This document shows positions 1 to 8,678 of a stretch of DNA of 64,000 bases, one piece after another. Made by a program: the position numbers and the translations under genes. Origin of the DNA: Vibrio qingdaonensis (GTDB lineage Bacteria; Pseudomonadota; Gammaproteobacteria; Enterobacterales; Vibrionaceae); the NCBI RefSeq assembly GCF_026191675.1, contig NZ_JAKRRY010000014.1:1-64000 (forward strand). Reading direction: 5' to 3'. A model generated the notes under the pieces. The model made no database searches, had not been told where the DNA came from, and saw nothing but the letters and a program-made list of their open reading frames with translations. Position 1 is the first letter of the stretch; each line of letters opens with the position of its first letter.

Positions 1-1
1 C

Positions 2-712
2 GAATACGCACGCAACGTTATCGAAATCTCTCGTGAGTGTGGCGTACAACCTTTCCAAGTTGATCTAGGCGGCGGTTGGCCACGTGAGCGTGAGCCAGAG
101 TGTCGTAGCAAAGAGCACATGATGAACTCAAACACTATCGAAGACTACGCGAAAATCGTATGTACTGGTATGTTAGAAGAGTTCAACAAAGAAGGTTTCG
201 AGATCCCACAATTGTGGCTAGAACCTGGCCGTTACATTGCAGGTAACATCGGTACGCTACTGACTTCTGTTTACGTAGTGAAAGATGACCAAGAGATGGA
301 TTACACGTACACCATGGTGGACGCGTCTACTTACCTAGCAACGCTAGTGGAATCTCAAGAGTCTAAGAACCCGGTACTTCCTGCGAACAAGATGACTCAA
401 CCTCTCGTTGGTAAAACCACTGAAATCGCGGGTCCTATCTGTATCCCATCAATCTGGGAAAGCGGCGCAACTATGCCAGCTCTAGTACCTAACGACGTAC
501 TAGCTATCATGGATGTGGGTCACTACGCAGAATCTCAAGCGAGCCAGTTCAACTCTCTTCCACGTCCTGCAACGGTACTGGTTAAAGACGGCGAAGCTGA
601 ACTAATCAAGCGTGCTGAAACGGTTGAAGATGTATTTGCTACGCAAATCCTTCCTGAGCGTTTCAAGAAAGCAAAAGCTGAAATCGAGAAAAAGAACACA
701 GCGAAAGCTTAA
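2..712 (+). CDS. Fold-type III PLP-dependent decarboxylase (Orn/DAP/Arg decarboxylase 2 family), 5'-truncated
   Basis: The frame is open from the left edge, so only the C-terminal ~236 residues are present. The visible part starts inside the TIM-barrel half: a VDLGGGWP stretch is the Gly-rich phosphate-binding loop of PLP. It continues into the C-terminal beta domain with the EPGRY motif that contacts the cofactor phosphate, CIPSIWESGATMPA at the place of the family's active-site Cys-x-x-x-D/E-x loop, and a late FNSLPRP motif typical of diaminopimelate, ornithine and arginine decarboxylases. The substrate cannot be told from this half; an amino-acid decarboxylase of lysine, polyamine or related metabolism is likely. 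A clean hairpin terminator follows the stop, so it ends its transcript. The upstream neighbour is outside the window. Confidence 0.8.
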   Translation, partial: EYARNVIEISRECGVQPFQVDLGGGWPREREPECRSKEHMMNSNTIEDYAKIVCTGMLEEFNKEGFEIPQLWLEPGRYIAGNIGTLLTSVYVVKDDQEMDYTYTMVDASTYLATLVESQESKNPVLPANKMTQPLVGKTTEIAGPICIPSIWESGATMPALVPNDVLAIMDVGHYAESQASQFNSLPRPATVLVKDGEAELIKRAETVEDVFATQILPERFKKAKAEIEKKNTAKA

Positions 713-733
713 TCTTCTAACTCTCTGATTGAT

Positions 734-762
734 AAAAGCCTCTCAAATGAGAGGCTTTTTTA
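734..762 (+). terminator. Rho-independent terminator of the PLP decarboxylase gene
   Basis: Inverted repeat AAAGCCTCTC / GAGAGGCTTT with an AAAT loop followed by a T run, 22 bases after the stop codon at 712. Confidence 0.9.
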
Positions 763-781
763 TACCTAGTATTTCTGACCA

Positions 782-805
782 AAAAAAACCTCCACAGCGG
801 AGGTT
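782..805 (-). terminator. Rho-independent terminator of udp
   Basis: On the minus strand the hairpin CCTCCGCTGTGGAGG is followed by eight T residues. It lies just beyond the udp stop at 837 and faces the plus-strand terminator of the convergent gene. Confidence 0.88.
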
Positions 806-836
806 CTTCATTAATATTTTTTCTTTAACTCAAGTA

Positions 837-1595
837 CTAAATCAGCTTACGCGCCGCTTCAACCACAATCTTAATTGAACGCGTTTCGGCTTTCTTCAAC
901 GTGTCATGGTCTGGCGTTTCTTTTTGCGTACGATTGATGATCACACCTGCCACACAACCCGCTTTCAGACCTGAGCTTGCACACATGGTCAACAAGGTTG
1001 CCGACTCCATTTCAAAGTTAAGCACACCCATTTGTTGCCATTCATCCATAGAGCCTTGGAAACGACGAACAACACGTCCAGAAAACGTATCATAGCGCTC
1101 TTGACCTGGGTAGAACGTATCACTTGAAGCCGTGACACCAGTATGTACCGTAGAGCCAGCTTCAATAGCGGCTTGTTTCATTGCCGTTGCTACATCAAAA
1201 TCAGCAACCGCAGGGAATTCCATTGGGGCAAAATGTAAGCTTGCGCCATCAAGACGAACTGACCCTGTTGTTACGATCATATCACCCACATTCACATCTG
1301 GTTGAATCGCGCCTGTTGTCCCTACGCGAAGGAAAGTACGCACACCAAGTTGCGCTAATTCTTCAACCGCAATAGACGTCGAAGGACCACCGATACCAGT
1401 AGAGCATACGACCACTGTCTTACCGTCTAACTTAGCACGATACACCGTGTACTCACGTTGGCTGGCCAAAAACTCAGGCTCATCCATCAACTCTGCGATT
1501 TTTTGTACGCGAGCAGGATCGCCAGGGATAATCGCTAAAGTTGCACCTTGAAGATCATCTTGGTTTACGCCTAAATGGAAAACAGCTTGGGACAT
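837..1595 (-). CDS. udp: Uridine phosphorylase
   Basis: This 252-residue cytosolic enzyme cleaves uridine with phosphate to uracil and ribose-1-phosphate in pyrimidine salvage. The length matches the roughly 253-residue enterobacterial enzyme. Family signatures are visible: IIPGDPARV near residue 23 (phosphate-binding glycine and aspartate), [12 protein letters not shown] near 65, RVGTTGAIQ near 90, and FEMESATL near 195, which binds the ribose hydroxyls. The start is the ATG at 1595, preceded by AAGAGGAACCACCCT. The gene stands alone, with its own terminator downstream and a long upstream region holding two CRP-like half sites. Identification is secure at family level. Confidence 0.96.
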   Translation of the reverse strand: MSQAVFHLGVNQDDLQGATLAIIPGDPARVQKIAELMDEPEFLASQREYTVYRAKLDGKTVVVCSTGIGGPSTSIAVEELAQLGVRTFLRVGTTGAIQPDVNVGDMIVTTGSVRLDGASLHFAPMEFPAVADFDVATAMKQAAIEAGSTVHTGVTASSDTFYPGQERYDTFSGRVVRRFQGSMDEWQQMGVLNFEMESATLLTMCASSGLKAGCVAGVIINRTQKETPDHDTLKKAETRSIKIVVEAARKLI

Positions 1596-1625
1596 AGGGT
1601 GGTTCCTCTTATTTCTTAGTTATGG

Positions 1626-1725
1626 GATCAAGCTTATAAGATAACCGTGAGCCTTTCTGCCCACAGATCACACTTTAGGAAAGGTAATTGCATTGAATTA
1701 CAAATTAAATCGTTTGGCATCACAC
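1626..1725 (-). promoter_or_regulatory. Putative CRP/CytR-type control region of udp
   Basis: On the minus strand two TGTGA motifs, each preceded by AAAG, begin at 1724 and 1672. They are 52 bases apart, close to the roughly 53-bp spacing of tandem CRP sites known from CytR-controlled nucleoside promoters. An AATGCAAT element (similar to the CytR half site) lies between them, and a TATAAG -10-like box follows at 1638-1633. The right half sites (TCACA) are poor, so this is suggestive only. Confidence 0.4.
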
Positions 1726-1753
1726 TTTTTAGAGCACCAACCAATAATTAGCA

Positions 1754-1788
1754 TAAAAACTAAACGCCCACCTCACAATGAGATGGGC
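1754..1788 (-). terminator. Terminator of zntA
   Basis: On the minus strand, GCCCATCTCA / TGAGGTGGGC forms a 10-bp stem with one G-U pair, followed by a T-rich tract (GTTTAGTTTTTA), 24 bases after the zntA stop at 1812. Confidence 0.75.
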
Positions 1789-1811
1789 ATCACCATAATT
1801 ATCTACTTAGC

Positions 1812-4145
1812 TTAGTCTAATTTAGATTTATGTCTAAGTAGACGTAATGCGTTTAAGGTCACGATGGCTGTCGCACCACTGTCAGCAAGCACTGCAACCC
1901 AAAGACCCGTCATCCCAAGCAAGGTTGTCACCAAAAACACCGCTTTTAGCCCTAATGCTAATGTCACGTTCTGTTTGATGTTATTAAGCGTGGCTCTAGA
2001 CAGCTCAACCATCACTGGAAGTTCCGCTAAACGATTGTGAGTCAACGCCGCATCCGCTGTTTCTAATGCGACATCGGTTCCCCCTCCCATCGCAATACCT
2101 ATGTTTGCCGCTTTCATCGCCGGGGCGTCATTAATGCCGTCGCCGACCATGGCAACTCGTTGGTGCTGAGCCAGCTCATTGACATAGGCGACTTTATCGG
2201 CAGGTAACAAACTCGCTTTGTAGTCCATACCCAATGGCGTGGCAATCGCGTGGGCGCTGCGAGCATTATCACCCGTTAGCATGATGGTATTAATACCCAG
2301 TTTAGCCAACTTTTCTACTGCTTCAGCCGCGTCAGCCCTTACTTCATCTCGCCAAGCAATAAGACCAAGTTCCTGTCCTTCATTCATTGAAGTCGTGCTT
2401 TGGTTGGTGAGTACTACCACTGTTTTGCCTTGATCTTCCAGCAGGGCGATCTGTGACTGCGTATCGGCGGTAAGTTCGAACGTCACTTTACTTGGCGCAA
2501 GCAACGCGTAATGCCGCTCATGAACAATCCCTTCAATACCAACCCCCACCAATGCTCTCTTTTCCGTGGCTTCTGGAATCGATAGACCTTTGTCTTCAAC
2601 ATAACGTACCAACGACGTCGCAAGTGGATGGTTAGAACCCGATTCAATAGCAGCGGCAACCTTAAGTAGCTCTTCCTGCGTAAAGTTCATTAGTGCTATC
2701 GTATCCGTTACATGAGGTCGACCAAGCGTCAATGTGCCCGTCTTATCAAAGGCGATAGCTTTTACATTCCCCAGTTGCTCTAACGCGGCACCACCTTTAA
2801 TGAGAGCGCCACGTCGCGTTGCCGCGGCTAAACCAGACGTAATGGCAGCAGGGGTGGAGATCACCAGAGCACATGGACAAGCAATCAATAACAGCGCCAA
2901 TCCACGGTATACCCACGTTTCCCATGGCTGGGCAAACAACAACGGTGGCGTAATGATGACGGCAAGAGACACTAACATCATAAGCGGCGTATACCAGCGG
3001 CTAAATTTATCTAAAAATCGTTCAATCGGCGCTTTACGAGATTCCGCTTCTTCAATGAGATGTAAGATCCGGTCAATCGCATTTTCACCTTGTTTCGAGG
3101 TGACTTTTAATATGACCACCTTGTCAGTCAACACAGCACCGGCCATCACATTGTCGCCAATTAGGCGTTCAACAGGCAAAGACTCACCGGTTAATGCACT
3201 TTCATCGAAGCTAGCACTAGTCGAAACCAATTCACCATCAGCTGGTAACCTGTCACCCGGTGCGACTTCAATCATATCGCCAGGCTGTAACTCTGAGGCA
3301 CTTTTCTTTGAACGTACCCCATCTATCACAACGGTCGCATCTTCGGGCACTAATGACATTAAGGCCTGTACGCCACTTCTTGCTTTCGATGCTGCAAATG
3401 ATTCAAGACGTTCGCCAATCAAGAACAGTAACAAAACCATGCCGGCTTCTACTGTCTCTCCCAAATACAGTGCCCCTATGGCAGCTACACTCATGAGTGT
3501 TTCAATCGCAAAGGGAGTGCCTGACTTTGCTAGCTGAAACGCTTTCTTCGTAATAGGCATTAACCCTAACAAGCAGGTGAGAACAAACAGCCATTCACTC
3601 AATTGAGGAAAAGAAGATCGACTTAACGCCGCAATGAGCATTCCAGATGAAATGGCTAAAATATGGGCATTTTCTGATACGGTTTTACGCCAGCCTGACG
3701 GCATAGGTTGTTGAACGGTATGGGGTGATGAGCCACCATTGAGCGACTGTAATGTAAAACCGACTTTCAGTACCGCAGATTCAACTTCTGACACCAACGC
3801 TGGGTCATTGACTCGAACCACCAGCTTCTCTGTGGCAAAAAGCACCTTTGCACTCACAATACCTGGAATTTTACTCATTGCCGATTCCACCTTGCGAGCA
3901 CAAGATGGGCAATCCATTCCAATCACTTTCCAAGAATGCATAGACGGATTTGTTTCTAGATTTCCCTCACTAACATGAGGTTCCTCTGGTTCACTCGCGC
4001 TGCACTCACCTTGTGTCGAGCAACAACCTGATGAGCTCTCTTCATTAGCTGAAATCGCCGCGATTGTCGGCGCGCTGCAACTTGTCCCCACTGGGCGAAT
4101 GGCATTAATTTTTTGAGTACGGCATGCATCATGTTTATTACACAT
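1812..4145 (-). CDS. zntA: Zn2+/Cd2+/Pb2+-exporting P1B-type ATPase
   Basis: A 777-residue inner-membrane heavy-metal exporter. From the N terminus: a Cys-rich, low-complexity head (Cys near residues 2, 8, 23, 41, 42 and 48), a heavy-metal-associated domain with GMDCPSCA near 76-83, membrane helices, the TGES actuator motif near 320, the CPC ion-binding motif near 423-425, DKTGTLT phosphorylation site near 467, an SNHP nucleotide-binding motif, and GDGINDAP near the C terminus. CPC plus the ZntA-like order points to divalent metals rather than Cu+. The start at 4145 is preferred over the ATG seven codons upstream because AAGGAG lies seven bases before it. Expression is probably driven by the MerR-family promoter at 4188-4219. 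No merR-type regulator gene is adjacent. Confidence 0.92.
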   Translation of the reverse strand: MCNKHDACRTQKINAIRPVGTSCSAPTIAAISANEESSSGCCSTQGECSASEPEEPHVSEGNLETNPSMHSWKVIGMDCPSCARKVESAMSKIPGIVSAKVLFATEKLVVRVNDPALVSEVESAVLKVGFTLQSLNGGSSPHTVQQPMPSGWRKTVSENAHILAISSGMLIAALSRSSFPQLSEWLFVLTCLLGLMPITKKAFQLAKSGTPFAIETLMSVAAIGALYLGETVEAGMVLLLFLIGERLESFAASKARSGVQALMSLVPEDATVVIDGVRSKKSASELQPGDMIEVAPGDRLPADGELVSTSASFDESALTGESLPVERLIGDNVMAGAVLTDKVVILKVTSKQGENAIDRILHLIEEAESRKAPIERFLDKFSRWYTPLMMLVSLAVIITPPLLFAQPWETWVYRGLALLLIACPCALVISTPAAITSGLAAATRRGALIKGGAALEQLGNVKAIAFDKTGTLTLGRPHVTDTIALMNFTQEELLKVAAAIESGSNHPLATSLVRYVEDKGLSIPEATEKRALVGVGIEGIVHERHYALLAPSKVTFELTADTQSQIALLEDQGKTVVVLTNQSTTSMNEGQELGLIAWRDEVRADAAEAVEKLAKLGINTIMLTGDNARSAHAIATPLGMDYKASLLPADKVAYVNELAQHQRVAMVGDGINDAPAMKAANIGIAMGGGTDVALETADAALTHNRLAELPVMVELSRATLNNIKQNVTLALGLKAVFLVTTLLGMTGLWVAVLADSGATAIVTLNALRLLRHKSKLD

Positions 4146-4187
4146 GAGGATCTCCTTGATTGACATAAACCTGTATCTGTTAATACA

Positions 4188-4219
4188 AGTTTAAACCTTG
4201 GAGCTAACTCCAAGGTCAA
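4188..4219 (-). promoter_or_regulatory. MerR-family (ZntR/CueR-like) operator-promoter of zntA
   Basis: On the minus strand TTGACC (-35) and TAAACT (-10) are separated by 20 bases, longer than the usual 17. The spacer holds the dyad CTTGGAGTTAGCTCCAAG. An overlong spacer with a centred dyad is the hallmark of promoters unwound by MerR-family activators such as ZntR. It lies between the stop of the MATE gene and zntA and predicts a start of transcription near 4181. Confidence 0.88.
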
Positions 4220-4226
4220 GGATTAA

Positions 4227-5690
4227 TTAGTCGATCATCGAAACCGGTGACGTGCCTTGTTTATTTTTCGCTACATCTTCAATTAAGACCGCATCATGAG
4301 TACAGAATGGCTGGGAGTTAACACTGGTCAAACTCGGATCTTTGTCTTGTTGGCATTGTCCCGTTCTTCTCAGTTCCACAATATGATACTTAAGAACAAT
4401 CAGCCCCAACACGCCAAACACGATGTTACCAATGGCTTGCCCATAGAGAACGCCCAATGCACCAAACCAATGTGCCCCTAGATAAACAAACGGCAGAGTA
4501 CCCGCCGTCGCTTTCCCCAGATTCAATGCGGTTGAATAAAGTGGCCGACCCAGGTTATTAAAAGAAGTATTCGCCACAAATAACGCACCATTAAAAATAA
4601 ACGTGATCGCGACATAAGTGGCAAACGTCACCACGATTAGGGCAGCGTCCCCCGTCAAAGAGAAAGCCGCGATGACATAATCTTTGACAAGGTAAAGAAC
4701 GAGGCAGACCACGATCGTGTAAGTAGTGGTAACAATCAATGAGTTACGTAGGGTTTCTTCTACCCTATCAATTCTAAGCGCGCCAAAGTTTTGTCCGATA
4801 ATTGGACCTACCGCACCAGATAAAGCAAAAATAACCGCAAAACAAACCGGTATCAGACGACCAATTACCGCATAACCGGCAACAAAGTCTTCACCAAATT
4901 GTGCGATAGACGTGGTCACAATCGCATTACCTATAGGGGTTGCCGTATTGGCAATGATCGCTGGTAACGCGATGGCTAATATGACTCGGCTATTTTTGAT
5001 TACTTGATTAATTTGCGGCGCGGAGAGCAATTTATGCACTTGCAGTAAAGGCATGAACGAGAAATAGAACACCGTAAAACGTGCAATCACCGATGCAATC
5101 GCTGCACCTTCAACGTTCCAACCAAAACCAAAAATGAACAATGGATCTAAGATTGCATTGACGATTCCACCATAGAGCGTTGCCCACATGGAACGCTTAG
5201 CGTCACCCGCAGCGCGCAGACCCGCACCACTTGCCATACCAAGCGCAATCAAAGGGCTACTTGGCATGATGATCCATAAATACGCTTCTGCCCTTTCATG
5301 GGCGCGCCCTTCCGCCCCTATAGCGGTCAGTAGTTCGGGAATATACGCACACATTATCGCCGTAATAATGGCACTAATGACAAAAGCAATGACTAAGACA
5401 CTACTGCCTATTTGCTTAGCATAAGCGGTATTTTTAGCACCAATCGCTTTCGACATCAGTGCGCCCATGGCTATTGACGTGCCGATAGAGACGGATGTGG
5501 CGAAAAACGTTAACGTGCCAGCGAACCCCACCGCGGCGGCGAGCTCAACTTGTCCCAACATACTAATGAATAACATATCGAGCAGGTCAACAACAAATAA
5601 CGACATTAACCCAATAGAACCTGCACCCGACATCACTAAGATATGGCGCATGGTCGATCCTTCGAGAAACTTGGCTGATGGCTCTGTCAT
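4227..5690 (-). CDS. MATE-family multidrug/cation antiporter
   Basis: A 487-residue polytopic inner-membrane protein with about 12 hydrophobic helices in two related halves. It looks like the NorM/VmrA type of Vibrio exporters, which expel cationic drugs in exchange for Na+ or H+. The N-terminal half has the SMGTS/GTSIAMGALMSKAIGA-type stretch seen after helix 2 of MATE proteins, and the second half repeats it as GAVGPIIGQNFGA. The start at 5690 follows AAAGGATTGTA. The stop lies only 8 bases from the -35 of the zntA promoter, so zntA is driven separately. Substrate unknown; efflux function inferred from family. Confidence 0.85.
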   Translation of the reverse strand: MTEPSAKFLEGSTMRHILVMSGAGSIGLMSLFVVDLLDMLFISMLGQVELAAAVGFAGTLTFFATSVSIGTSIAMGALMSKAIGAKNTAYAKQIGSSVLVIAFVISAIITAIMCAYIPELLTAIGAEGRAHERAEAYLWIIMPSSPLIALGMASGAGLRAAGDAKRSMWATLYGGIVNAILDPLFIFGFGWNVEGAAIASVIARFTVFYFSFMPLLQVHKLLSAPQINQVIKNSRVILAIALPAIIANTATPIGNAIVTTSIAQFGEDFVAGYAVIGRLIPVCFAVIFALSGAVGPIIGQNFGALRIDRVEETLRNSLIVTTTYTIVVCLVLYLVKDYVIAAFSLTGDAALIVVTFATYVAITFIFNGALFVANTSFNNLGRPLYSTALNLGKATAGTLPFVYLGAHWFGALGVLYGQAIGNIVFGVLGLIVLKYHIVELRRTGQCQQDKDPSLTSVNSQPFCTHDAVLIEDVAKNKQGTSPVSMID

Positions 5691-5713
5691 TACAATCCTT
5701 TGTATCCCGTTAC

Positions 5714-5737
5714 CAAAAAATAAGGCGCTCTCGCGCC
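5714..5737 (-). terminator. Terminator of the CBS-pair gene
   Basis: On the minus strand GGCGC-GAGA-GCGCC is followed by TTATTTTTT, between the CBS gene and the MATE start. Confidence 0.8.
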
Positions 5738-5773
5738 TACTAAACCAATTTATTCATTTGAAAACAAGATGAT

Positions 5774-6190
5774 CTACACCGGATGCTTAAAGCACTCTTT
5801 CAGATTCTTACCAATCGCCTGAAGCACATCACGACGAGAAATCATGCCAACTAAACGCCCCTGATCAATAACTGGGTATACTTTAGGCTTTCCTACTTTC
5901 ATCATATCAGCGAGTTCAATGATCGACATCTCAGGTGTCACGGATAGCACTTCTTTGTACATACAATCCCCCACCGTGTGCGTATCTTGACAGTGATACG
6001 TGACCTTTACCAACTTCTCTAGAAGATCCTGCTCCGAAATAAAGCCAATGACTTTTTCGTTTTCATCAATGACAGGTCCACCTAAATGCTTTGATTCCAT
6101 CACCTTATCTAAAGCGGCACTCAATGGCATATCAACGGTAAACGTAATTGCTCTTTGAGTCATATAATCTCTTACTTTTAAAGATTCCAT
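5774..6190 (-). CDS. CBS-domain-pair protein
   Basis: 138 residues made of two CBS repeats and nothing else: the first starts at VRDYMTQRAITF near residue 5 and ends with GGPVIDENEKVIGFISEQDLL near 55; the second starts near 80 and ends with VYPVIDQGRLVGMISRRDVL near 125. Stand-alone CBS pairs usually bind adenine nucleotides and modulate a partner, but no partner is evident here. The start at 6190 is preferred because AAGGAGAACATC precedes it; a longer frame exists only with a TTG start. The gene is monocistronic, with a terminator behind it. Confidence 0.88.
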   Translation of the reverse strand: MESLKVRDYMTQRAITFTVDMPLSAALDKVMESKHLGGPVIDENEKVIGFISEQDLLEKLVKVTYHCQDTHTVGDCMYKEVLSVTPEMSIIELADMMKVGKPKVYPVIDQGRLVGMISRRDVLQAIGKNLKECFKHPV

Positions 6191-6421
6191 GATGTTCTCC
6201 TTAATCCCCAATAACTTACTTTGTTATTTTCATTGTCGTCTAGTTTATCGATTTTGCTAAATCGGAATGAGTGATTTTATTCATAGGCGATACCTATGTG
6301 GCCTCACTAAACGTCACTCCTTTTCCCTAAGCGTAAGACGAAAACGACAGCTTTGCCTATCTTCCCTTTAAGAAATTTGTAACAATCTCAAAGCTGTGCC
6401 TCTGTTTCACGTTTAGGATTA

Positions 6422-6685
6422 TTGTCATTGTTTAAGAAAATACTCGCTGTACTTGCCGATGCCGTTGAGTACCGCTCACGAATTTGGGTGGTTCACGTGT
6501 CTGAATCGCTATTAAAAGATCAGTCTTACGTGGTTAATGAAGATGGCTTCAACACCTCCTTAGAGTGGATGAAACGCAAAGGGTATTCGTCCACAATGCT
6601 CGAGCAAGTGGAAGGTATGAAACGTTCTCAAGTTCTTGTGTTTGAACTTGGTCATACTCAGCACCAGCTGATGCGAGTAAAATGA
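6422..6685 (+). CDS. Small hypothetical protein, weak start
   Basis: An open frame of up to 87 codons that has no ATG near its 5' end. Possible starts are TTG at 6422 or TTG at 6428, the latter 8 bases behind TTTAGGA. The protein would begin MFKKILAVLADAVEYR and carries several charged, well-mixed stretches that look like real protein. I do not recognise a family; a resemblance of the first residues to universal stress proteins is too short to trust. It could be a genuine small gene or the remnant of a longer one. The kinase/phosphatase gene converges on it from the other strand. Confidence 0.4.
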   Translation: MSLFKKILAVLADAVEYRSRIWVVHVSESLLKDQSYVVNEDGFNTSLEWMKRKGYSSTMLEQVEGMKRSQVLVFELGHTQHQLMRVK

Positions 6686-6730
6686 AATAACGATGTTTAC
6701 TCGCTCTCGTTATCGCGTGATGGCGCGCGA

Positions 6731-8485
6731 TTAATCTTTTATGAGTATCAAAAACTCAACAAAAGCGATAAGCGCAAACAGCACCGCGATACCTTTCCAA
6801 AACAGTACCGGACTTTTTTTCATTAAGGGTCTGGATTCTACGGCCTTCAAAAGCGCAGCGTTTGGCAAAGTAATATCGGTGACAAACTCTCCAAGCACTT
6901 GGTAGCGGGATGTGGCTTGCGGGTGGCAGGCTTTCTGTATTGCTAACTCGAACCATAACGGAACATCCTCTCTTAGTTCTGCCATGCTTCTATATTGCCA
7001 CTTTTGATGCCTGGCTTGCTGCACGGACAGCGCCGTTACTTCTTTATATGGCAGTACGCCACATAGCATTTCATAGCTGATCACTCCTACGGAAAACAAA
7101 TCCGATACGGTTGTTGCAGGCTCTCCAGATAAGTATTCTGGAGCGATATAATTCGCCGCCCCCAGAGGATTTTCAACACTCTGTTTTGGTTGACTTTCTT
7201 CCAGCCCTTTGACCGATACTGCCCCTAAATCGATAATTTTTATCGTACCATCAGCACTTATCATCACATTCTCAGGTTTGAGGTCTCGGTGAACCATATC
7301 TAGCCGCTGCAGCACCCGTACGGCTTTGATCAGTTCATCAATAATCGTCCTCACTTGTTGCAATGTTGGCTGTGGATTGTCATACATCCACTGTCGCAGT
7401 GTTATTCCATCTATCCACTCACATAGATGATAGAGATAAGGGGAGGACTCAGTATGAGGATAGATTTTCATAATTCGATGATTATTCACCCGACTTCCCA
7501 CCCAGTATTCATTACTAAAAAACACCAGCGTATCGGTATCATCGGCGTAATGTTGGGAGGGCGCTTTAAGCACATAACGTTGCTCGGTGGCCTCTTCTAT
7601 GACTTCATAGACGTGACTGCGACTGCCCGAATGTATGACTCGAGTCACTCGGTAATCGTCTATGCGATTATTTACCTTCAGCGCAGGCGGTAATACACGG
7701 TTAAGGGTTTGCTGTTGAAATTCTAAAAACGTTAATTGCGGCAACGCCTCTACCGACACAAACAAACACGTTGCGTTATCTTGTCCCCCCGCTTTGATTG
7801 CTTGCTGGCACAGCTGATTCGCCTGGTGCTCCAAATCCGTCGCAAACCCTGAAGCGGACTGAGCCTCCTGCATCACCTTACAGAGTGCGCTGTCATCAAG
7901 TACATCATGCACCCCATCGGTGGTGAACAAGAACTGGTCACCCGTATGTAATTCTATCGTTTGGTAGTCAACTTCAAGCGCTGTATCCATGCCCAAAGCA
8001 CGGGTCAAGTACGCATTTTTTCCGCCATTTATTCTTTGGTGGTCACGAGTCAGCAAGCGTAATCCCCCCGCGCGAAATAGGTACACGCGGCTATCACCAA
8101 CATGAAAAATATGGGCGGTATTGGACTTAAAGATCGCACTGCTAAATGTCGTCACCAAACCGTTGTGCCTAAGTGCCTCTTTCGCGCCAGACTCATACAA
8201 CCAAGCATTGAGTGATTTCAGCACTTGGCTGGCACAATGCTGGACGCTCCAGCTGTCTGGCGTCGCATAGTAATCAGACACAAATTGCATCACACTGGTA
8301 TGGCTAGCCTTTTGTCCATGAGAACTGCAACTCACACCGTCAGCGATACAGGCAATGGTCCCCTTAAGTTCTTGCTCTGATTTTTCCTCAGGATGACGCA
8401 CGACAAATGCATCTTGGTTTTCTTGCCGCTTCCCCGTTAAAGATGCGCCACCATAACTCAGTGATAGCGACTTTTTATGTTCCAT
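6731..8485 (-). CDS. Fused PP2C-type phosphatase and Ser/Thr protein kinase, C-terminal membrane anchor
   Basis: A 584-residue fusion. Residues ~5-245 are a PP2C phosphatase: QENQD (N23-D25), IADGVS (D49), GDSR (D131), TTDG (D190) and GGQDN (D236) give the metal-binding acidic residues. Residues ~278-550 are a Hanks-type kinase: Gly loop HSGSRSHVYEV, K307, helix-C E326, HRDLKPEN (D401, N406), DLG in place of DFG (D419) and an APE motif. A single hydrophobic helix near 562-580 anchors it at the C terminus, so both domains should face the cytoplasm. The start at 8485 is chosen because GGAG lies 9 bases upstream; an ATG pair six codons earlier is possible. It follows narK in the nitrate-assimilation cluster, with a hairpin between. 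Its target is unknown to me. Confidence 0.92.
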   Translation of the reverse strand: MEHKKSLSLSYGGASLTGKRQENQDAFVVRHPEEKSEQELKGTIACIADGVSCSSHGQKASHTSVMQFVSDYYATPDSWSVQHCASQVLKSLNAWLYESGAKEALRHNGLVTTFSSAIFKSNTAHIFHVGDSRVYLFRAGGLRLLTRDHQRINGGKNAYLTRALGMDTALEVDYQTIELHTGDQFLFTTDGVHDVLDDSALCKVMQEAQSASGFATDLEHQANQLCQQAIKAGGQDNATCLFVSVEALPQLTFLEFQQQTLNRVLPPALKVNNRIDDYRVTRVIHSGSRSHVYEVIEEATEQRYVLKAPSQHYADDTDTLVFFSNEYWVGSRVNNHRIMKIYPHTESSPYLYHLCEWIDGITLRQWMYDNPQPTLQQVRTIIDELIKAVRVLQRLDMVHRDLKPENVMISADGTIKIIDLGAVSVKGLEESQPKQSVENPLGAANYIAPEYLSGEPATTVSDLFSVGVISYEMLCGVLPYKEVTALSVQQARHQKWQYRSMAELREDVPLWFELAIQKACHPQATSRYQVLGEFVTDITLPNAALLKAVESRPLMKKSPVLFWKGIAVLFALIAFVEFLILIKD

Positions 8486-8589
8486 ATCGGGCTTCTCCAT
8501 CATTTTCGCGCCGTATCGAGAACCTTATTTGCTTAAGGATATTATTTGGCTAAAGATATTGTTTGAATAAGGATATAAAATTGCAATAC

Positions 8590-8618
8590 GAACAAAAGCC
8601 TCGTGCTAGCGAGGCCTT
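8590..8618 (-). terminator. Hairpin between narK and the kinase/phosphatase gene
   Basis: On the minus strand GCCTCG-CTAGCA-CGAGGC is followed by TTTTGTT. It could end the narK transcript or attenuate read-through into the kinase/phosphatase gene. Confidence 0.65.
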
Positions 8619-8678
8619 TGAACGAGAGGACATGATTTCATAAACTCATGAGCCAATGCCCTCTCTCCCGATATCGAA

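Noticed and set aside
2734..3537. A 267-codon plus-strand frame antisense to zntA
   Set aside because: It lies wholly within a well-supported P-type ATPase and its product has no recognisable features.
3956..4219. Minus-strand frame overlapping the zntA start and promoter
   Set aside because: Out of frame with zntA and running through the MerR-type promoter; no ribosome site.
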